NCBI RefSeq assembly: GCF_900638555.1
Contig: NZ_LR134525.1
Coordinates: forward strand, 806,001-870,000
Direction: 5' to 3'
DNA length: 64,000 nucleotides
DNA from: Neisseria meningitidis
GTDB taxonomy: Bacteria; Pseudomonadota; Gammaproteobacteria; Burkholderiales; Neisseriaceae
Below are positions 18,214-28,099 of the stretch, piece after piece. How positions within the stretch are numbered: position 1 is the stretch's first letter; the number at the start of each line of letters is the position of its first letter. The notes below the pieces were generated by a model. The model was not told where the DNA came from. It did not search any database and saw only the letters and a program-made list of their open reading frames with translations. Position numbers and translations under genes: made by a program.

Positions 18214-19317
18214 TTATGCCTTTTTCAAACGGTATAGGAAAGTGGTTTCCCGGGTTCGCGCAAAAGCAAGCGGATCGCTCGGATTCGCGGCTTTTTTGTG
18301 CTTCGGCTTGGTTTTCATCATATCGGCAACACGCAAACCCGCCCGGATAAATGCCTTTTCCAAAAAATCGGCAGGGCGCAGCCCCAAATGCTCTGCAAGG
18401 TCGGAAATAATCAGGCGGATTTCTCCGTCGGGATTCAGATGTTTCGGCGCATCCCGCAAAAACGCAGCCAGCATCGCAGATTCGGGGTCGTATAACGCGG
18501 ATTCGACGGCGGAAGTCGGCTTGGCGGGAAGCCAGGGCGGATTGCAGACAATCAGATCGGCAAACCCTTCGGGAAACAGATCGGTTTCCCGTATCTCAAC
18601 CTGTTTTTCAAAGCCCAAACGGGCAATATTGGCACGGGCGCAGGCGACGGCTTTCGGATTGGTATCCGTGCCGATGACGGAAGGAATGCCCTGTTTCGCC
18701 AAAATGGCGGCAAGCACGCCGGAGCCTGTCCCGATATCGAATGCCGTCTGAAAACCCGTTGACGGCGCATGGGCGAGCAGGTCGAGGTATTCGCCGCGCA
18801 ACGGCGAGAATACGCCGAAAGGAACGTGTATGCTGCCGCCCAGCTGCGGAACGGCAACCCCTTTCTTATGCCACTCGTGCGCACCCATAAACCCCAGCAG
18901 CAGATTGAGCGGCAGGAAAAACGGTTTGCCGTCCGCCTCTCCGTACACGTCGAGCAGGGCGGCGCGTATATCGGGCGCGCGTTTGTTGTCCAACACAAAA
19001 CCGGGGCGGATTTCAACGGCAAGCATATTCAGAATACGGCTCTGCTGCGCCTGCTTCATACGGTGGGCGTGGAAAAGGGCGGCGATATCCGCATCGGAAC
19101 GGACGGCGGCAGGTTTGCGGACCTTCTTCTTCATTGCGGAAAGCACCTGTTTGGCATTGTGGAAATCGCCCTGCCAGACAGTTGCAATATTTTGATAGGC
19201 AGCCTTCAAAATGCCGTTTGCACCACTTTCGCGGACATAATGCCAACCTTTGGGCGGCTTTTGCAGACTTTCGTTGCGCCATTCGAACCCGTTATCGGGA
19301 AAAATAAAAGAAGACAT
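18214..19317 (-). CDS. Class I SAM-dependent methyltransferase (MTS/HemK-like)
   Basis: 367-residue putative methyltransferase. The C-terminal half has the Rossmann SAM site AFDIGTGSGVLAAILAK (about 195-211), the acidic GTDTNPKAV loop, and the catalytic NPPW motif (about 260) typical of enzymes that methylate exocyclic amino groups of bases or glutamine. The N-terminal part (FEWRNESLQKPPKGW, about 1-160) is specific to this group. The substrate (rRNA, protein or other) cannot be assigned from sequence. It is convergent with recD and divergent from lon. Confidence 0.75.
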   Translation of the reverse strand: MSSFIFPDNGFEWRNESLQKPPKGWHYVRESGANGILKAAYQNIATVWQGDFHNAKQVLSAMKKKVRKPAAVRSDADIAALFHAHRMKQAQQSRILNMLAVEIRPGFVLDNKRAPDIRAALLDVYGEADGKPFFLPLNLLLGFMGAHEWHKKGVAVPQLGGSIHVPFGVFSPLRGEYLDLLAHAPSTGFQTAFDIGTGSGVLAAILAKQGIPSVIGTDTNPKAVACARANIARLGFEKQVEIRETDLFPEGFADLIVCNPPWLPAKPTSAVESALYDPESAMLAAFLRDAPKHLNPDGEIRLIISDLAEHLGLRPADFLEKAFIRAGLRVADMMKTKPKHKKAANPSDPLAFARTRETTFLYRLKKA

Positions 19318-19434
19318 GGAATACCTGCGTCATGTTTTGAAAATAGGGCGGCAGAACCGCAAACCATACGGATGGTACAGCAAGGAGCGGCAACACAGAA
19401 CAGTTTTTTGTTCCCGCCTTGTCTTTCCAAGCCC

Positions 19435-19468
19435 ATGCCGTCTGAAGCCGGAATGTTTCAGACGGCAT
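19435..19468. terminator. Inverted DUS pair upstream of lon
   Basis: ATGCCGTCTGAAG and TTTCAGACGGCAT in the intergenic region between divergent genes. Here it may serve DNA uptake rather than termination. Confidence 0.45.
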
Positions 19469-19499
19469 CGCATCAAACTCCATAAATAAACCACATATG

Positions 19500-19525
19500 C
19501 TTGAAATAATACCTTCAACCCCAAT
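19500..19525 (+). promoter_or_regulatory. Candidate sigma-32 (RpoH) heat-shock promoter of lon
   Basis: CTTGAAA (19500-19506), 12-nt spacer, CCCCAAT (19519-19525), 42 bp before the lon ATG. This matches the RpoH consensus CTTGAAA...CCCCATNT closely, and lon is a classical RpoH gene. Confidence 0.65.
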
Positions 19526-19567
19526 GTACGCGAAAATCGGCAATCTGTCAGACACAAGAGAGTACCT

Positions 19568-22018
19568 ATGACACAAAAAGAAAAGCATTTTGAGGAATAT
19601 GCCGCCTTGGCAACCCTTCCTTTGCGGGATGTCGTCGTTTACCCGCATATGGTTCTGCCGCTGTTTGTCGGCAGGCCGAAATCCATCGCCGCACTGGAAA
19701 ACGCCATTACCCGCGAGGAGCCGGTTTTCCTGTTGGCGCAAACCGATGCGGCGCTAGAAGAACCGGTTGCCGCCGACCTGTATCAGACCGGTACGGTCGC
19801 ACAAGTCCTGCAAGTGTTGAAACTACCCGACGGCACGGTAAAAGTATTGGTCGAAGGGCTGTATCGCGGACGTGTTCTGACCATTGAAGACACGGGCGGT
19901 CTGTTCGTTTCCCATATAGAGACGGTCGTGGAAGAAGACACGGGCGGCAATACCGACCTCGAAGCCGTGCGCCGCACCCTGTTGGCGCAGTTTGAACAAT
20001 ACGCCAAACTCAATAAAAAAATCCCCGCCGAAATTATCGGCAGCATTAACGGCATTGCCGAAAACAGCCGGCTAACCGATACGGTCGCAGCGCATTTGCA
20101 GTTGAAACTGGCGCAACGCCAACAGATTTTGGAAATTCCCGAAATCGGCAAACGGATGGAATTCCTGCTGGCACAGCTGGAATCCGAACTCGACATTATG
20201 CAGGCCGAAAAACGCATACGCGGACGCGTCAAACGCCAAATGGAAAAATCCCAGCGCGAATATTATCTGAACGAACAGATTAAAGCGATACACAAAGAAT
20301 TGGGCGAAGAAGACGAAAACGGCGAACTGGATGCCTTGGAAGCAGGCATCAAAAAGGCGGGGATGAGCAAAGAAGCGGAAGAAAAATGCCTGTCCGAACT
20401 GAAAAAACTCAAAATGATGCCGCCGATGTCTGCCGAATCCACCGTCGTACGCAACTACATCGACACCCTGCTCGAACTGCCGTGGAAGAAAAAATCCCGC
20501 GTCAGCAAAGACATCGCCAAAGCCGGATTGGTGCTGGATACCGACCACTACGGTCTGGAAAAAGTCAAAGAACGGATTTTGGAATACCTCGCCGTCCAAA
20601 AACGTATGGACAAACTCAAAGGCCCGATTCTGTGCCTGGTCGGCCCTCCAGGCGTGGGCAAAACCTCTTTGGGCGAATCCATCGCCAAAGCAACGGGGCG
20701 GAAATATGTCCGCATGGCTTTGGGCGGCGTGCGCGACGAAAGCGAAATCCGGGGACACCGCCGCACCTATATCGGCTCCATGCCCGGTAAGATTTTGCAG
20801 AATATGGCAAAAGCCGGCGTAAAAAACCCATTGTTCCTGCTCGACGAAATCGACAAATTGGGTAGCGACTTCCGGGGCGATCCCGCCAGCGCGTTGCTCG
20901 AAGTGCTTGATCCCGAGCAAAACAACAAGTTCGCCGATCATTATGCCGAAGTGGATTACGATTTGAGCGATGTGATGTTTATTGCGACTTCAAACAGCCT
21001 GAATATCCCGACACCGCTGCTCGACCGTATGGAAATCATCCGTCTGTCCGGCTATACCGAAGACGAAAAAATCAATATCGCGATGCAGTACCTCGTGCCG
21101 AAGCAAATGAAGCGCAACGGCGTAAAAGAAGGGGAATTGGCAATCGAAGAAAGCGCGGTGCGCGATATTATCCGTTACTACACCCGCGAGGCGGGCGTGC
21201 GTTCGCTCGACCGCGAGATTGCCAAAATCTGCCGCAAGGTGGTGATGCAGATTACCTTGGACGAAGACTCAAAAACCAAAAAAACCGGAAAAGCCAAGCC
21301 CAGGGCGGTTAAAGTAAATGAGAAAAATCTGCACGACTATTTGGGTGTGCGCCGCTTCGATTACGGCGTTGCCGAAAGCGAAAACCGTATCGGACAAGTA
21401 ACCGGTTTGGCGTGGACGGAAGTCGGCGGCGAATTGCTGACCGTCGAAGCCGCAGCATTGCCGGGTAAGGGCGTGATTCAGTGCACCGGCCAGTTGGGCG
21501 ATGTGATGAAGGAATCCGTGTCCGCAGCGTGGTCGGTTGTCCGCTCCCGCGCGGAATCAGTGGGCTTGGCTCCTGATTTTTACGAGAAAAAAGACATCCA
21601 TGTCCATGTTCCCGAAGGTGCGACGCCGAAAGACGGTCCGAGTGCGGGCATTGCCATGACTTTGGCGATGGTGTCTGCATTCACCAAAATCCCGGTGCGC
21701 GCCGATGTTGCCATGACGGGCGAAATTACCCTGCGCGGCGAAGTCCTGCCGATTGGCGGTCTGAAGGAAAAACTGTTGGCTGCGCTTCGCGGCGGCATCA
21801 AACACGTTTTAATTCCAAAAGACAACCTCAAAGACTTGGAAGAAATCCCTGAAAACGTGAAAACCGGCCTGACCATCCATCCGGTCAAATGGATAGACGA
21901 GGTATTGGCTCTGGGTTTGGAAAGCCAGCCTGAGCCTTGGGCAGAACCTTCTGGTGCGGAAGCGGCGGCGGAATCCGCTTCAAAACCAAAACCCCGCAGC
22001 AGGGCAACCAAACATTGA
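19568..22018 (+). CDS. lon: ATP-dependent protease Lon
   Basis: Cytoplasmic AAA+ serine protease degrading misfolded and short-lived regulatory proteins. The 816-residue protein has an N-terminal substrate-binding domain ([19 protein letters not shown]), a coiled middle, Walker [14 protein letters not shown] near 357, Walker [13 protein letters not shown] near 422, and the proteolytic Ser-Lys dyad in [11 protein letters not shown] near 682 with the Lys about 43 residues later. The C-terminus carries an Ala/Lys-rich tail (about 790-816) beyond the core. A GAGAGTACC site precedes the ATG. HU-beta follows, the same lon-hup order as in E. coli. Confidence 0.97.
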   Translation: MTQKEKHFEEYAALATLPLRDVVVYPHMVLPLFVGRPKSIAALENAITREEPVFLLAQTDAALEEPVAADLYQTGTVAQVLQVLKLPDGTVKVLVEGLYRGRVLTIEDTGGLFVSHIETVVEEDTGGNTDLEAVRRTLLAQFEQYAKLNKKIPAEIIGSINGIAENSRLTDTVAAHLQLKLAQRQQILEIPEIGKRMEFLLAQLESELDIMQAEKRIRGRVKRQMEKSQREYYLNEQIKAIHKELGEEDENGELDALEAGIKKAGMSKEAEEKCLSELKKLKMMPPMSAESTVVRNYIDTLLELPWKKKSRVSKDIAKAGLVLDTDHYGLEKVKERILEYLAVQKRMDKLKGPILCLVGPPGVGKTSLGESIAKATGRKYVRMALGGVRDESEIRGHRRTYIGSMPGKILQNMAKAGVKNPLFLLDEIDKLGSDFRGDPASALLEVLDPEQNNKFADHYAEVDYDLSDVMFIATSNSLNIPTPLLDRMEIIRLSGYTEDEKINIAMQYLVPKQMKRNGVKEGELAIEESAVRDIIRYYTREAGVRSLDREIAKICRKVVMQITLDEDSKTKKTGKAKPRAVKVNEKNLHDYLGVRRFDYGVAESENRIGQVTGLAWTEVGGELLTVEAAALPGKGVIQCTGQLGDVMKESVSAAWSVVRSRAESVGLAPDFYEKKDIHVHVPEGATPKDGPSAGIAMTLAMVSAFTKIPVRADVAMTGEITLRGEVLPIGGLKEKLLAALRGGIKHVLIPKDNLKDLEEIPENVKTGLTIHPVKWIDEVLALGLESQPEPWAEPSGAEAAAESASKPKPRSRATKH

Positions 22019-22093
22019 AACGCAGGAAATGTGTTGTAAAAATGCGGTTTCGTCCTGAAAGCCTGTCAAATAGGGTGATTCCGTATTTTTTGC

Positions 22094-22123
22094 TTGACAC
22101 GGCAATTTCAGAATTACTATAAA
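22094..22123 (+). promoter_or_regulatory. Putative sigma-70 promoter of hupB
   Basis: Perfect TTGACA (22094-22099), 18-nt spacer and TATAAA (22118-22123), 77 bp before the GTG start of hupB. Confidence 0.65.
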
Positions 22124-22199
22124 GCGAAAGTTGCTCAAGCAGCACAAACCCCGAGTATTCGGGCATTTCATCATTTTTTAAGACAGGAAGGGACTGATT

Positions 22200-22469
22200 G
22201 TGAACAAGTCTGAATTGATCGAAGCGATTGCTCAAGAAGCCGACATTTCCAAAGCCGCCGCACAAAAAGCTTTGGATGCCACTACCAATGCAGTAACCAC
22301 CGCCCTGAAACAAGGCGACACCGTTACTTTGGTCGGTTTCGGTACTTTCTACGTGGGCGAACGTGCGGAACGCCAAGGCCGCAACCCCAAAACCGGCGAG
22401 CCTCTGACCATTGCCGCCGCCAAAACGCCTAAATTCCGTGCAGGTAAAGCATTGAAAGACGCACTGTAA
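22200..22469 (+). CDS. hupB: DNA-binding protein HU-beta
   Basis: Nucleoid-associated histone-like protein that bends DNA, 89 residues. It begins [20 protein letters not shown] and has the beta-arm and consensus [19 protein letters not shown] and the C-terminal [13 protein letters not shown]. The start is a GTG at 22200 with GGAAGGGA upstream. It has its own promoter and a strong intrinsic terminator, so it can be expressed independently of lon. Confidence 0.97.
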   Translation: MNKSELIEAIAQEADISKAAAQKALDATTNAVTTALKQGDTVTLVGFGTFYVGERAERQGRNPKTGEPLTIAAAKTPKFRAGKALKDAL

Positions 22470-22481
22470 GCCGTTTTTTAT

Positions 22482-22518
22482 GAAAAAAGCCGATTCTTTA
22501 AAGAATCGGCTTTTTTAT
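22482..22518 (+). terminator. Intrinsic terminator of hupB
   Basis: AAAAAAGCCGATTCTTT and its complement, perfect stem followed by TTTTTT. One of the strongest non-DUS terminators in the window; it can also serve the convergent gene. Confidence 0.9.
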
Positions 22519-22527
22519 CGGTCCACA

Positions 22528-22962
22528 TTATTCTGATTTCAAATCGGCAACACACTGCTTGTCACGTGCTTCAAAGGCATTTGCGCCGCCGAGCAGGTCA
22601 AGCTGTTCTTGTGCGCCGAGTTTGCCGAAGGATCTAATCTGTTTCTCGCTCAATCTGTCCAAAGGCTGCTCCCACATACATTTGCAGTAGTCGACGGCGA
22701 GGCGGGTATTGTTTGAATCTAAACCGCGGGCCCGCAAATCGTTTTGCCATTTTTCGGCAAACGGAATATTCTTCACGCAAGACTCGACAATTTTCTGTTT
22801 TGCCTGCGGTTTGGACATCGCGCATTGGGAGAGCAGGGCGGTTAAAGCGAGCAACGCCAAAATGACCCACGCCCAAATGCGGATGGTGCGGATTTTGGCT
22901 TTTGCTTTTTTGCGCGCGGCAACCTGCTCTTCCGTCGGCATTTCGTGTTTCGGCTCAGTCAT
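22528..22962 (-). CDS. Hypothetical single-pass membrane protein
   Basis: 144-residue protein. A charged cytoplasmic N-terminus (KHEMPTEEQVAARKKAKAK) precedes one membrane span at about 31-48 (WAWVILALLALTALLSQC), then an 95-residue periplasmic part with several cysteines (ESCVKNI, DYCKCMW, KQCVADL). No family recognised. Its ATG overlaps the hom stop by 8 nt (ATGACTGA), so it is co-transcribed and translationally coupled with homoserine dehydrogenase; no functional link is evident. Confidence 0.7.
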   Translation of the reverse strand: MTEPKHEMPTEEQVAARKKAKAKIRTIRIWAWVILALLALTALLSQCAMSKPQAKQKIVESCVKNIPFAEKWQNDLRARGLDSNNTRLAVDYCKCMWEQPLDRLSEKQIRSFGKLGAQEQLDLLGGANAFEARDKQCVADLKSE

Positions 22963-24262
22963 GCAGGCTTTCCATGCGGATCATGGTAATCGGTTTTTCC
23001 ACGCAATCCAGTGCTTCGATGGCTGCGATTGCCGACTTGATGTGTTTTTCGACCGTGCTGTGGGTCAGAATCACGATTTCGGCAGTGGTCTGATCAATCA
23101 CGCCTTTTTGAATCAGTGCTTCGATGGACACGTTTTCTTGTGCCAACAGCGCGGCGATTTGCCCCAGCGTGCCCGGTTCGTCTTTGGCTTGGACGCGCAG
23201 GTAGTAGCTGCTGGTAATTTCGTCCATAGGCAGGATGGTTTGCGCTTGGACTTGCGCGGGTTGGAACGCCAGATGCGGTACGCGGTGGGCGGTATCGGCT
23301 TCAACCAGGCGGGCGATGTCGATGATATCGGCAACCACGGCGGAAGCGGTCGGCAATGCGCCCGCGCCCGCGCCGTAATATAAGGTTTCGCCAACCATAT
23401 CGGCGTTGACGCGCACGGCGTTCATCACGCCGTTGACGTTTGCCAAGAGGCGGCTTTCGGGAATCAGGGTAGGGTGGACGCGCAGCTCGATGCCTTTGCC
23501 GGTTTTGCGGGTAATGCCCAACAGTTTGATGCGATAGCCAAGTTCTTCGGCGTATTTGATGTCGCGGCTGTCGAGTTTGCTGATGCCTTCGAGGTAGCAG
23601 GCGGAAAAGTTCATCGGCGTGCCGAATGCCAGTGCGCTCATGATGGTGATTTTATGGCCCGCATCGTTGCCTTCGATGTCGAAGGTCGGATCGGCTTCGG
23701 CATAACCCAATGCCTGCGCTTCTTTCAGTACATCGGCAAACGCGCTGCCTTTTTCGCGCATTTCGGAGAGGATGAAGTTGCTGGTGCCGTTAATAATGCC
23801 GGCGATGGATTTAATCCTGTTTGCTGCCAAACCTTCGCGCAGGGCTTTGATGATTGGGATACCGCCCGCTACTGCGGCTTCAAATTGCACCATGACATTT
23901 TTTTCTTCCGCCAGCGAGAAGATTTCGTTGCCGTATTCGGCGAGCAGTTTTTTGTTGGCGGTAACGATGTGTTTGCCGTTTTCAATGGCTTTCAACACCG
24001 CATCTTTGGCAATGCCGGTACCGCCGAACAATTCGACGACGACATCGACGTCTTCACGCGCGACCAGTTCGAACGGGTCTTTGACAAAGGCTGCGGACGG
24101 GCAGATTTGGCGGGCTTTTTCTTCGCTCAAGTCGCATACGGCACTGATGCGCACTTCGCGTCCCAAACGGCGGCTGATTTCCGCCGCATTGTCCCGTAAC
24201 ACGGCAGCCGTACCGCCGCCGACCGTACCTAAACCTAAAAGACCGATGTTTACTGGCTTCAT
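22955..24262 (-). CDS. hom: Homoserine dehydrogenase
   Basis: NAD(P)-dependent conversion of aspartate semialdehyde to homoserine, feeding threonine and methionine synthesis. The 435-residue protein opens with the nucleotide-binding MKPVNIGLLGLGTVGGGTA, has the catalytic-domain motifs ANKKLLAEYG, GGIPIIKAL, NGTSNFIL and EADPTFDIEGNDAGHK, and ends in an ACT regulatory domain (about 350-430). This monofunctional ACT-containing form is usually feedback-sensitive. The frame extends 29 codons upstream, but the ATG at 24262 starts the conserved fold and has AAGGAG before it. Confidence 0.96.
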   Translation of the reverse strand: MKPVNIGLLGLGTVGGGTAAVLRDNAAEISRRLGREVRISAVCDLSEEKARQICPSAAFVKDPFELVAREDVDVVVELFGGTGIAKDAVLKAIENGKHIVTANKKLLAEYGNEIFSLAEEKNVMVQFEAAVAGGIPIIKALREGLAANRIKSIAGIINGTSNFILSEMREKGSAFADVLKEAQALGYAEADPTFDIEGNDAGHKITIMSALAFGTPMNFSACYLEGISKLDSRDIKYAEELGYRIKLLGITRKTGKGIELRVHPTLIPESRLLANVNGVMNAVRVNADMVGETLYYGAGAGALPTASAVVADIIDIARLVEADTAHRVPHLAFQPAQVQAQTILPMDEITSSYYLRVQAKDEPGTLGQIAALLAQENVSIEALIQKGVIDQTTAEIVILTHSTVEKHIKSAIAAIEALDCVEKPITMIRMESLHD

Positions 24263-24458
24263 TGTGTCTCCTTGTAAGCCGACTGAAATGTAAATATTGA
24301 AAGACGAAAATATCCGCTGCCGATATAATTGTGCCGCACTTTGAATCAAATGCAGTCTGAAATCGGCAGGCGGGTCAGATGAAATCTGCCAATCCTACAT
24401 GAATTCGCCTGATTTTGCACCCCTTTCGGTGTAGATGATGCGGCGACGGGGTAAAAAA

Positions 24459-24830
24459 ATGTTGTTTGAAGAAAATCCGATAGACGGACATTTTACAGAG
24501 TATGGCCACCGGTCGGGTGAAATCCGATTGGCGGGTCAAAGTTTCCATAAACCCGTGCTTGTACATAAGGATTCGGTCTGCCTGTCGCAATGCCGAACCT
24601 TGTCCGATCTGACTCCGGAAAACCTGTTGTCCGACATCAAACCTGTTGACTATCCGGAAATATTGATTATCGGGACGGGCGCGGCTCAGGAGTTTATCCA
24701 TCCCAAAATCATGGCGGATTTTTCTCGAATCGGAATCGGCGTGGAATGTATGAATACCGATTCGGCATTCAGGACATTGGTTTTCCTGCACTCGGAAGGG
24801 CGCAGGGCTTGGGCTTGGCTTCAGCCGTAA
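24459..24830 (+). CDS. Mth938-domain (DUF498) protein
   Basis: Small cytoplasmic protein of the Mth938/DUF498 fold, related to mitochondrial NDUFAF3. It opens MLFEENPIDGHFTEYG and has the family landmarks DLTPENLL, EILIIGTGA and GVECMNTDSAFRTLVFL. From 24459 it is 123 residues; in-frame ATGs at 24435 and 24438 add eight or seven residues. A role in complex I assembly is known only for the mitochondrial homologue. It diverges from hom and is followed by the YheS-like gene. Confidence 0.8.
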   Translation: MLFEENPIDGHFTEYGHRSGEIRLAGQSFHKPVLVHKDSVCLSQCRTLSDLTPENLLSDIKPVDYPEILIIGTGAAQEFIHPKIMADFSRIGIGVECMNTDSAFRTLVFLHSEGRRAWAWLQP

Positions 24831-24906
24831 ATTTCCCATTTCAGACGGCATCGGCACTGACTTTCAGGTAAAATACGGGCTTTTTCCGCCCGACGATGTT
24901 TCCGTT

Positions 24907-26829
24907 ATGATTGAAATCAAAAACCTCACCCTGCAACGCGGTTTGAAAGTCCTGCTCGACAAAGCCAACGCTACCGTCAATCCCGGTCAGCGCGTCGGTT
25001 TGATCGGCAAAAACGGAACGGGCAAATCGAGCCTGTTTGCCTTAATCAAGGGTAAAATCACTCAGGACGGCGGCGATGTCTCGATTCCGAAAAACTGGCG
25101 GCTCGCTTCCGTTTCCCAAGAAACGCCCGATTTGGATATTTCCGCTTTGGATTACGTTTTGCAGGGCGATGCCGAGTTGCAGGCTTTTCAGACGGCATTG
25201 AGGCAGGCGGAAGCGCAAAATGACGGCATGAAGCAGGCGGAATATCATGCCAAATTGGAAGAAATCGACGCTTATACCGCGCCGGCCCGCGCGGCAAAAT
25301 TGTTGAACGGGCTGGGTTTTTCACAAGAAGAACACAGCCGCCCCGTCAAATCCTTTTCCGGCGGCTGGCGTATGCGCCTCAATCTCGCCCAAGCCCTGAT
25401 TTGCCGCGCCGATTTGCTGCTTTTGGACGAACCGACCAACCACTTGGATTTGGAAACCGTCTTGTGGCTGGAAAACCATCTTGCTTCTTTACCCTGCACG
25501 CAAATCATCATTTCCCACGACCGCGATTTTCTCAACGCGGCAACTACCCAAACCATTGAATTATCGCAGCAAAAATTCACGCAATACGGCGGCAATTACG
25601 ATTTTTACCAAAACGAACGCGCGCAGCGTCTCGCGCAACAACAAGCTGCCTATGTCAAACAGCAGGCGCAAATCAAACATTTGCAATCCTTTATCGACCG
25701 CTTCAAAGCCAAAGCCACCAAAGCCGTTCAAGCGCAAAGCCGCATGAAGGCTTTGGCAAAGCTAGAACGCGTTGCGCCCGCGCATCTGGACAGCGAGTTT
25801 TCCTTTGAGTTTTACCATCCCGATCATCTGCCCAATCCTTTGTTAAAGCTAGAACACGCTGATTTGGGTTACGAAGGCAAAACCGTTCTGCATGACATTA
25901 CCCTGTCTTTGGAAAGCGGCGCACGTTACGGCCTGTTGGGCGTTAACGGCAGCGGTAAATCCACATTTATCAAAGCATTGGCAGGAAAAATCGATTTACT
26001 TTCCGGCAATATCGTCCGCTCCGAGAAGCTCAATATCGGCTATTTTGCCCAGCACCAACTGGATACCTTACGCGCTGACCAAAGTCCGGTTTGGCATATC
26101 CAGCAGCTTTCACCCGAAGTCCGCGAACAGGAAATCCGCAACTTTTTAGGCGGTTTCAACTTTGTCGGCGATATGGCGGTTCAAAAGACCGAGCCGTTCT
26201 CCGGTGGGGAAAAAGCGCGGCTCGCCCTTGCTATGATTATCTGGCAAAAACCTAATCTGCTGCTGCTTGACGAACCAACCAACCACCTAGACTTGGATAT
26301 GCGCCACGCCCTGACACTTGCCCTGCAAAGTTTCCAAGGCGCATTGATTGTCGTTTCGCACGACCGCAGCCTGCTTGAAGCGACTACCGACAGCTTCCTC
26401 CTTATCGACAAAGGCCGTCTGAAGAACTTCGACGGCGATTTGAACGATTACCGCCAATGGCGTTTGGCACAAGAAAACGCCGCCGCCGCACCCGCAGCAT
26501 CCGCACAAAGCCAAAGCCGCAAAGACACCAAGCGCATCGAAGCGCAAATCCGTCAGGAAAAAGCCCGACGCGGCAAGCCGATACAGCAGAAAATAGACCG
26601 TGCCGAAAAAGAAATGGCGCAGCTTTCCGAAATTCAGACGGCATGTGAAGCATTTTTAGCACAAGAAGACGCTTACCTTGAAGCAAACAAAGAAAAATTG
26701 CAAAATACCTTATCCCTGCTGACAAAAGTCAAAACACAACTTGCCCAAATCGAAGAGGTTTGGCTGGCTTGTCAAGAAGAATTGGAACGGATTGAAACTG
26801 AAATCGAGAAACAGTTTGCCGAGCGATAA
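24907..26829 (+). CDS. yheS: ABC-F family ATPase, YheS type
   Basis: Cytoplasmic twin-ATPase of the ABC-F translation-factor family, 640 residues, about the length of E. coli YheS. Domain 1: Walker A GKNGTGKSSLFA, signature FSGGWRMRLNLAQ, Walker [13 protein letters not shown] linker rich in Gln/Ala/Lys follows. Domain 2: [37 protein letters not shown]-terminal coiled-coil extension (about 540-640) is characteristic. It is the second ABC-F gene here; the YbiT-type gene starts 14 kb upstream. Confidence 0.92.
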   Translation: MIEIKNLTLQRGLKVLLDKANATVNPGQRVGLIGKNGTGKSSLFALIKGKITQDGGDVSIPKNWRLASVSQETPDLDISALDYVLQGDAELQAFQTALRQAEAQNDGMKQAEYHAKLEEIDAYTAPARAAKLLNGLGFSQEEHSRPVKSFSGGWRMRLNLAQALICRADLLLLDEPTNHLDLETVLWLENHLASLPCTQIIISHDRDFLNAATTQTIELSQQKFTQYGGNYDFYQNERAQRLAQQQAAYVKQQAQIKHLQSFIDRFKAKATKAVQAQSRMKALAKLERVAPAHLDSEFSFEFYHPDHLPNPLLKLEHADLGYEGKTVLHDITLSLESGARYGLLGVNGSGKSTFIKALAGKIDLLSGNIVRSEKLNIGYFAQHQLDTLRADQSPVWHIQQLSPEVREQEIRNFLGGFNFVGDMAVQKTEPFSGGEKARLALAMIIWQKPNLLLLDEPTNHLDLDMRHALTLALQSFQGALIVVSHDRSLLEATTDSFLLIDKGRLKNFDGDLNDYRQWRLAQENAAAAPAASAQSQSRKDTKRIEAQIRQEKARRGKPIQQKIDRAEKEMAQLSEIQTACEAFLAQEDAYLEANKEKLQNTLSLLTKVKTQLAQIEEVWLACQEELERIETEIEKQFAER

Positions 26830-26905
26830 AGAAGCGCGGACAGGGTGCTTATCTTTGCCTGCCAATAACGGTATAATTCGGGCGTTATCACCGCCTTTTA
26901 CCGGT

Positions 26906-27229
26906 ATAAACATCAGACTTTTTGCCGCCTTGGGTCTCCTGTCCCTTTCCGGCGCGGCGGCGCAAGCCTCCGTATACCATTGCAACTCAAATGGCAAAAG
27001 CGTATATACATCAGCCCCAGCAGGATCGTGCGCCGATGCGGATTTACCTAAAATGAGCAGCCATCAGGGAGGCGGATACCGCCTGAAAATTAAAAAACTC
27101 AGTTAAGAAGCCAAAATACACATAGAAAGTAAAAAGAAAAACAAAAAACCTGCCGGGAAAAAGAACAAGCAGGCTGCCAAAGCCCCGAAAGAAAATCAAA
27201 AGCAAACAACCGAAAAGAAAAGCCCGTAA
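26906..27229 (+). pseudogene. DUF4124-like secreted protein, degenerate copy
   Basis: A broken paralogue of the next gene. The frame encodes a signal-peptide-like stretch (LFAALGLLSLSGAAAQA), then VYHCNSNGKSVYTSAPAGSC, matching VYTTKP-type DUF4124 spacing in the intact neighbour (YTCTINGETVYTTKP). There is no ATG at the expected start: an ATA occupies 26906-26908. A TAA stop at 27104-27106 interrupts the frame, which then continues 40 codons with a Lys-rich tail (SKKKNKKPAGKKNKQ) to a TAA at 27227-27229. The two defects suggest decay, although a rare start codon cannot be excluded. Confidence 0.65.
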
Positions 27230-27294
27230 AACGCCAAGAAAGCATTATAAAAAATACCAAAAAATCAAATAATTATCCGAGCATCAAGCACATT

Positions 27295-27810
27295 ATGAAA
27301 TCAAAACTCCCCTTAATCCTAATCAACTTTTCCCTGATTTCAAGCCCATTGGGTGCGAATGCGGCCAAAATCTACACCTGCACAATCAACGGAGAAACCG
27401 TTTACACCACCAAGCCGTCCAAAAGCTGCCACTCAACCGATTTGCCCCCAATCGGCAACTACAGCAGCGAACGCTATATCCCGCCCCAAACGCCCGAACC
27501 GGTATCATCACCGTCAAACGGCGGACAGGTTGTCAAATATAAAGCCCCGGTCAAAACAGTATCCAAGCCGGCAAAATCCAATACGCCGCCGCCGCAACAA
27601 GCACCCTCAAACAACAGCAGACGCTCCATTCTCGAAACAGAATTGAGCAACGAACGCAAAGCATTGGTTGAAGCCCAAAAAATGTTATCACAAGCACGTC
27701 TGGCAAAGGGCGGCAACATCAACCATCAAGAAATAAATGCATTACAAAGCAATGTATTGGACAGGCAGCAAAATATTCAAGCCCTGCAAAGGGAACTGGG
27801 GCGTATGTAA
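27295..27810 (+). CDS. DUF4124-domain periplasmic protein
   Basis: 171-residue exported protein. The signal peptide covers about 1-23 (cleavage after GANA). The mature N-terminus KIYTCTINGETVYTTKPSKSC is the DUF4124 pattern (aromatic, Cys, Gly, tyrosine, Pro, Cys). A Pro/Ser-rich linker (about 60-105) follows, then a helical C-terminus (ETELSNERKALVEAQ; QQNIQALQREL) found in many beta-proteobacterial DUF4124 proteins. Function is unknown. The preceding degenerate copy points to an old tandem duplication. Confidence 0.78.
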   Translation: MKSKLPLILINFSLISSPLGANAAKIYTCTINGETVYTTKPSKSCHSTDLPPIGNYSSERYIPPQTPEPVSSPSNGGQVVKYKAPVKTVSKPAKSNTPPPQQAPSNNSRRSILETELSNERKALVEAQKMLSQARLAKGGNINHQEINALQSNVLDRQQNIQALQRELGRM

Positions 27811-28099
27811 AGCCGTGTTTTCAAATCGACCGTTCCAAGGATTTGACAGAAGAAATGATGAAAAAGCAGCGGCATATCCTGTGTGTCGGCTGCCTGTATA
27901 TTATATTGAAGGTCAACGTATTTCCCAATACCGGCTGGATGGAAGCGTCGAAAGGGATGCAGGGCATATCGTTCAGTACCTTCGGATACGCGGATGCTCC
28001 GGGCTATACATTCAGCCGCATTGTCCATACTTTAATTTTCCTACTTGGAAAGACCACAGGGACACGTACAACTGTTTCCGATAGTTCGCATAATATATA
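27811..28099. other. Non-coding or eroded stretch
   Basis: About 290 bp between the DUF4124 gene and the YgjP remnant, becoming AT-rich at its end. An open frame from an ATG pair at 27855 has no family resemblance and runs antisense into the YgjP stump, so I do not call it a gene. Confidence 0.4.
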
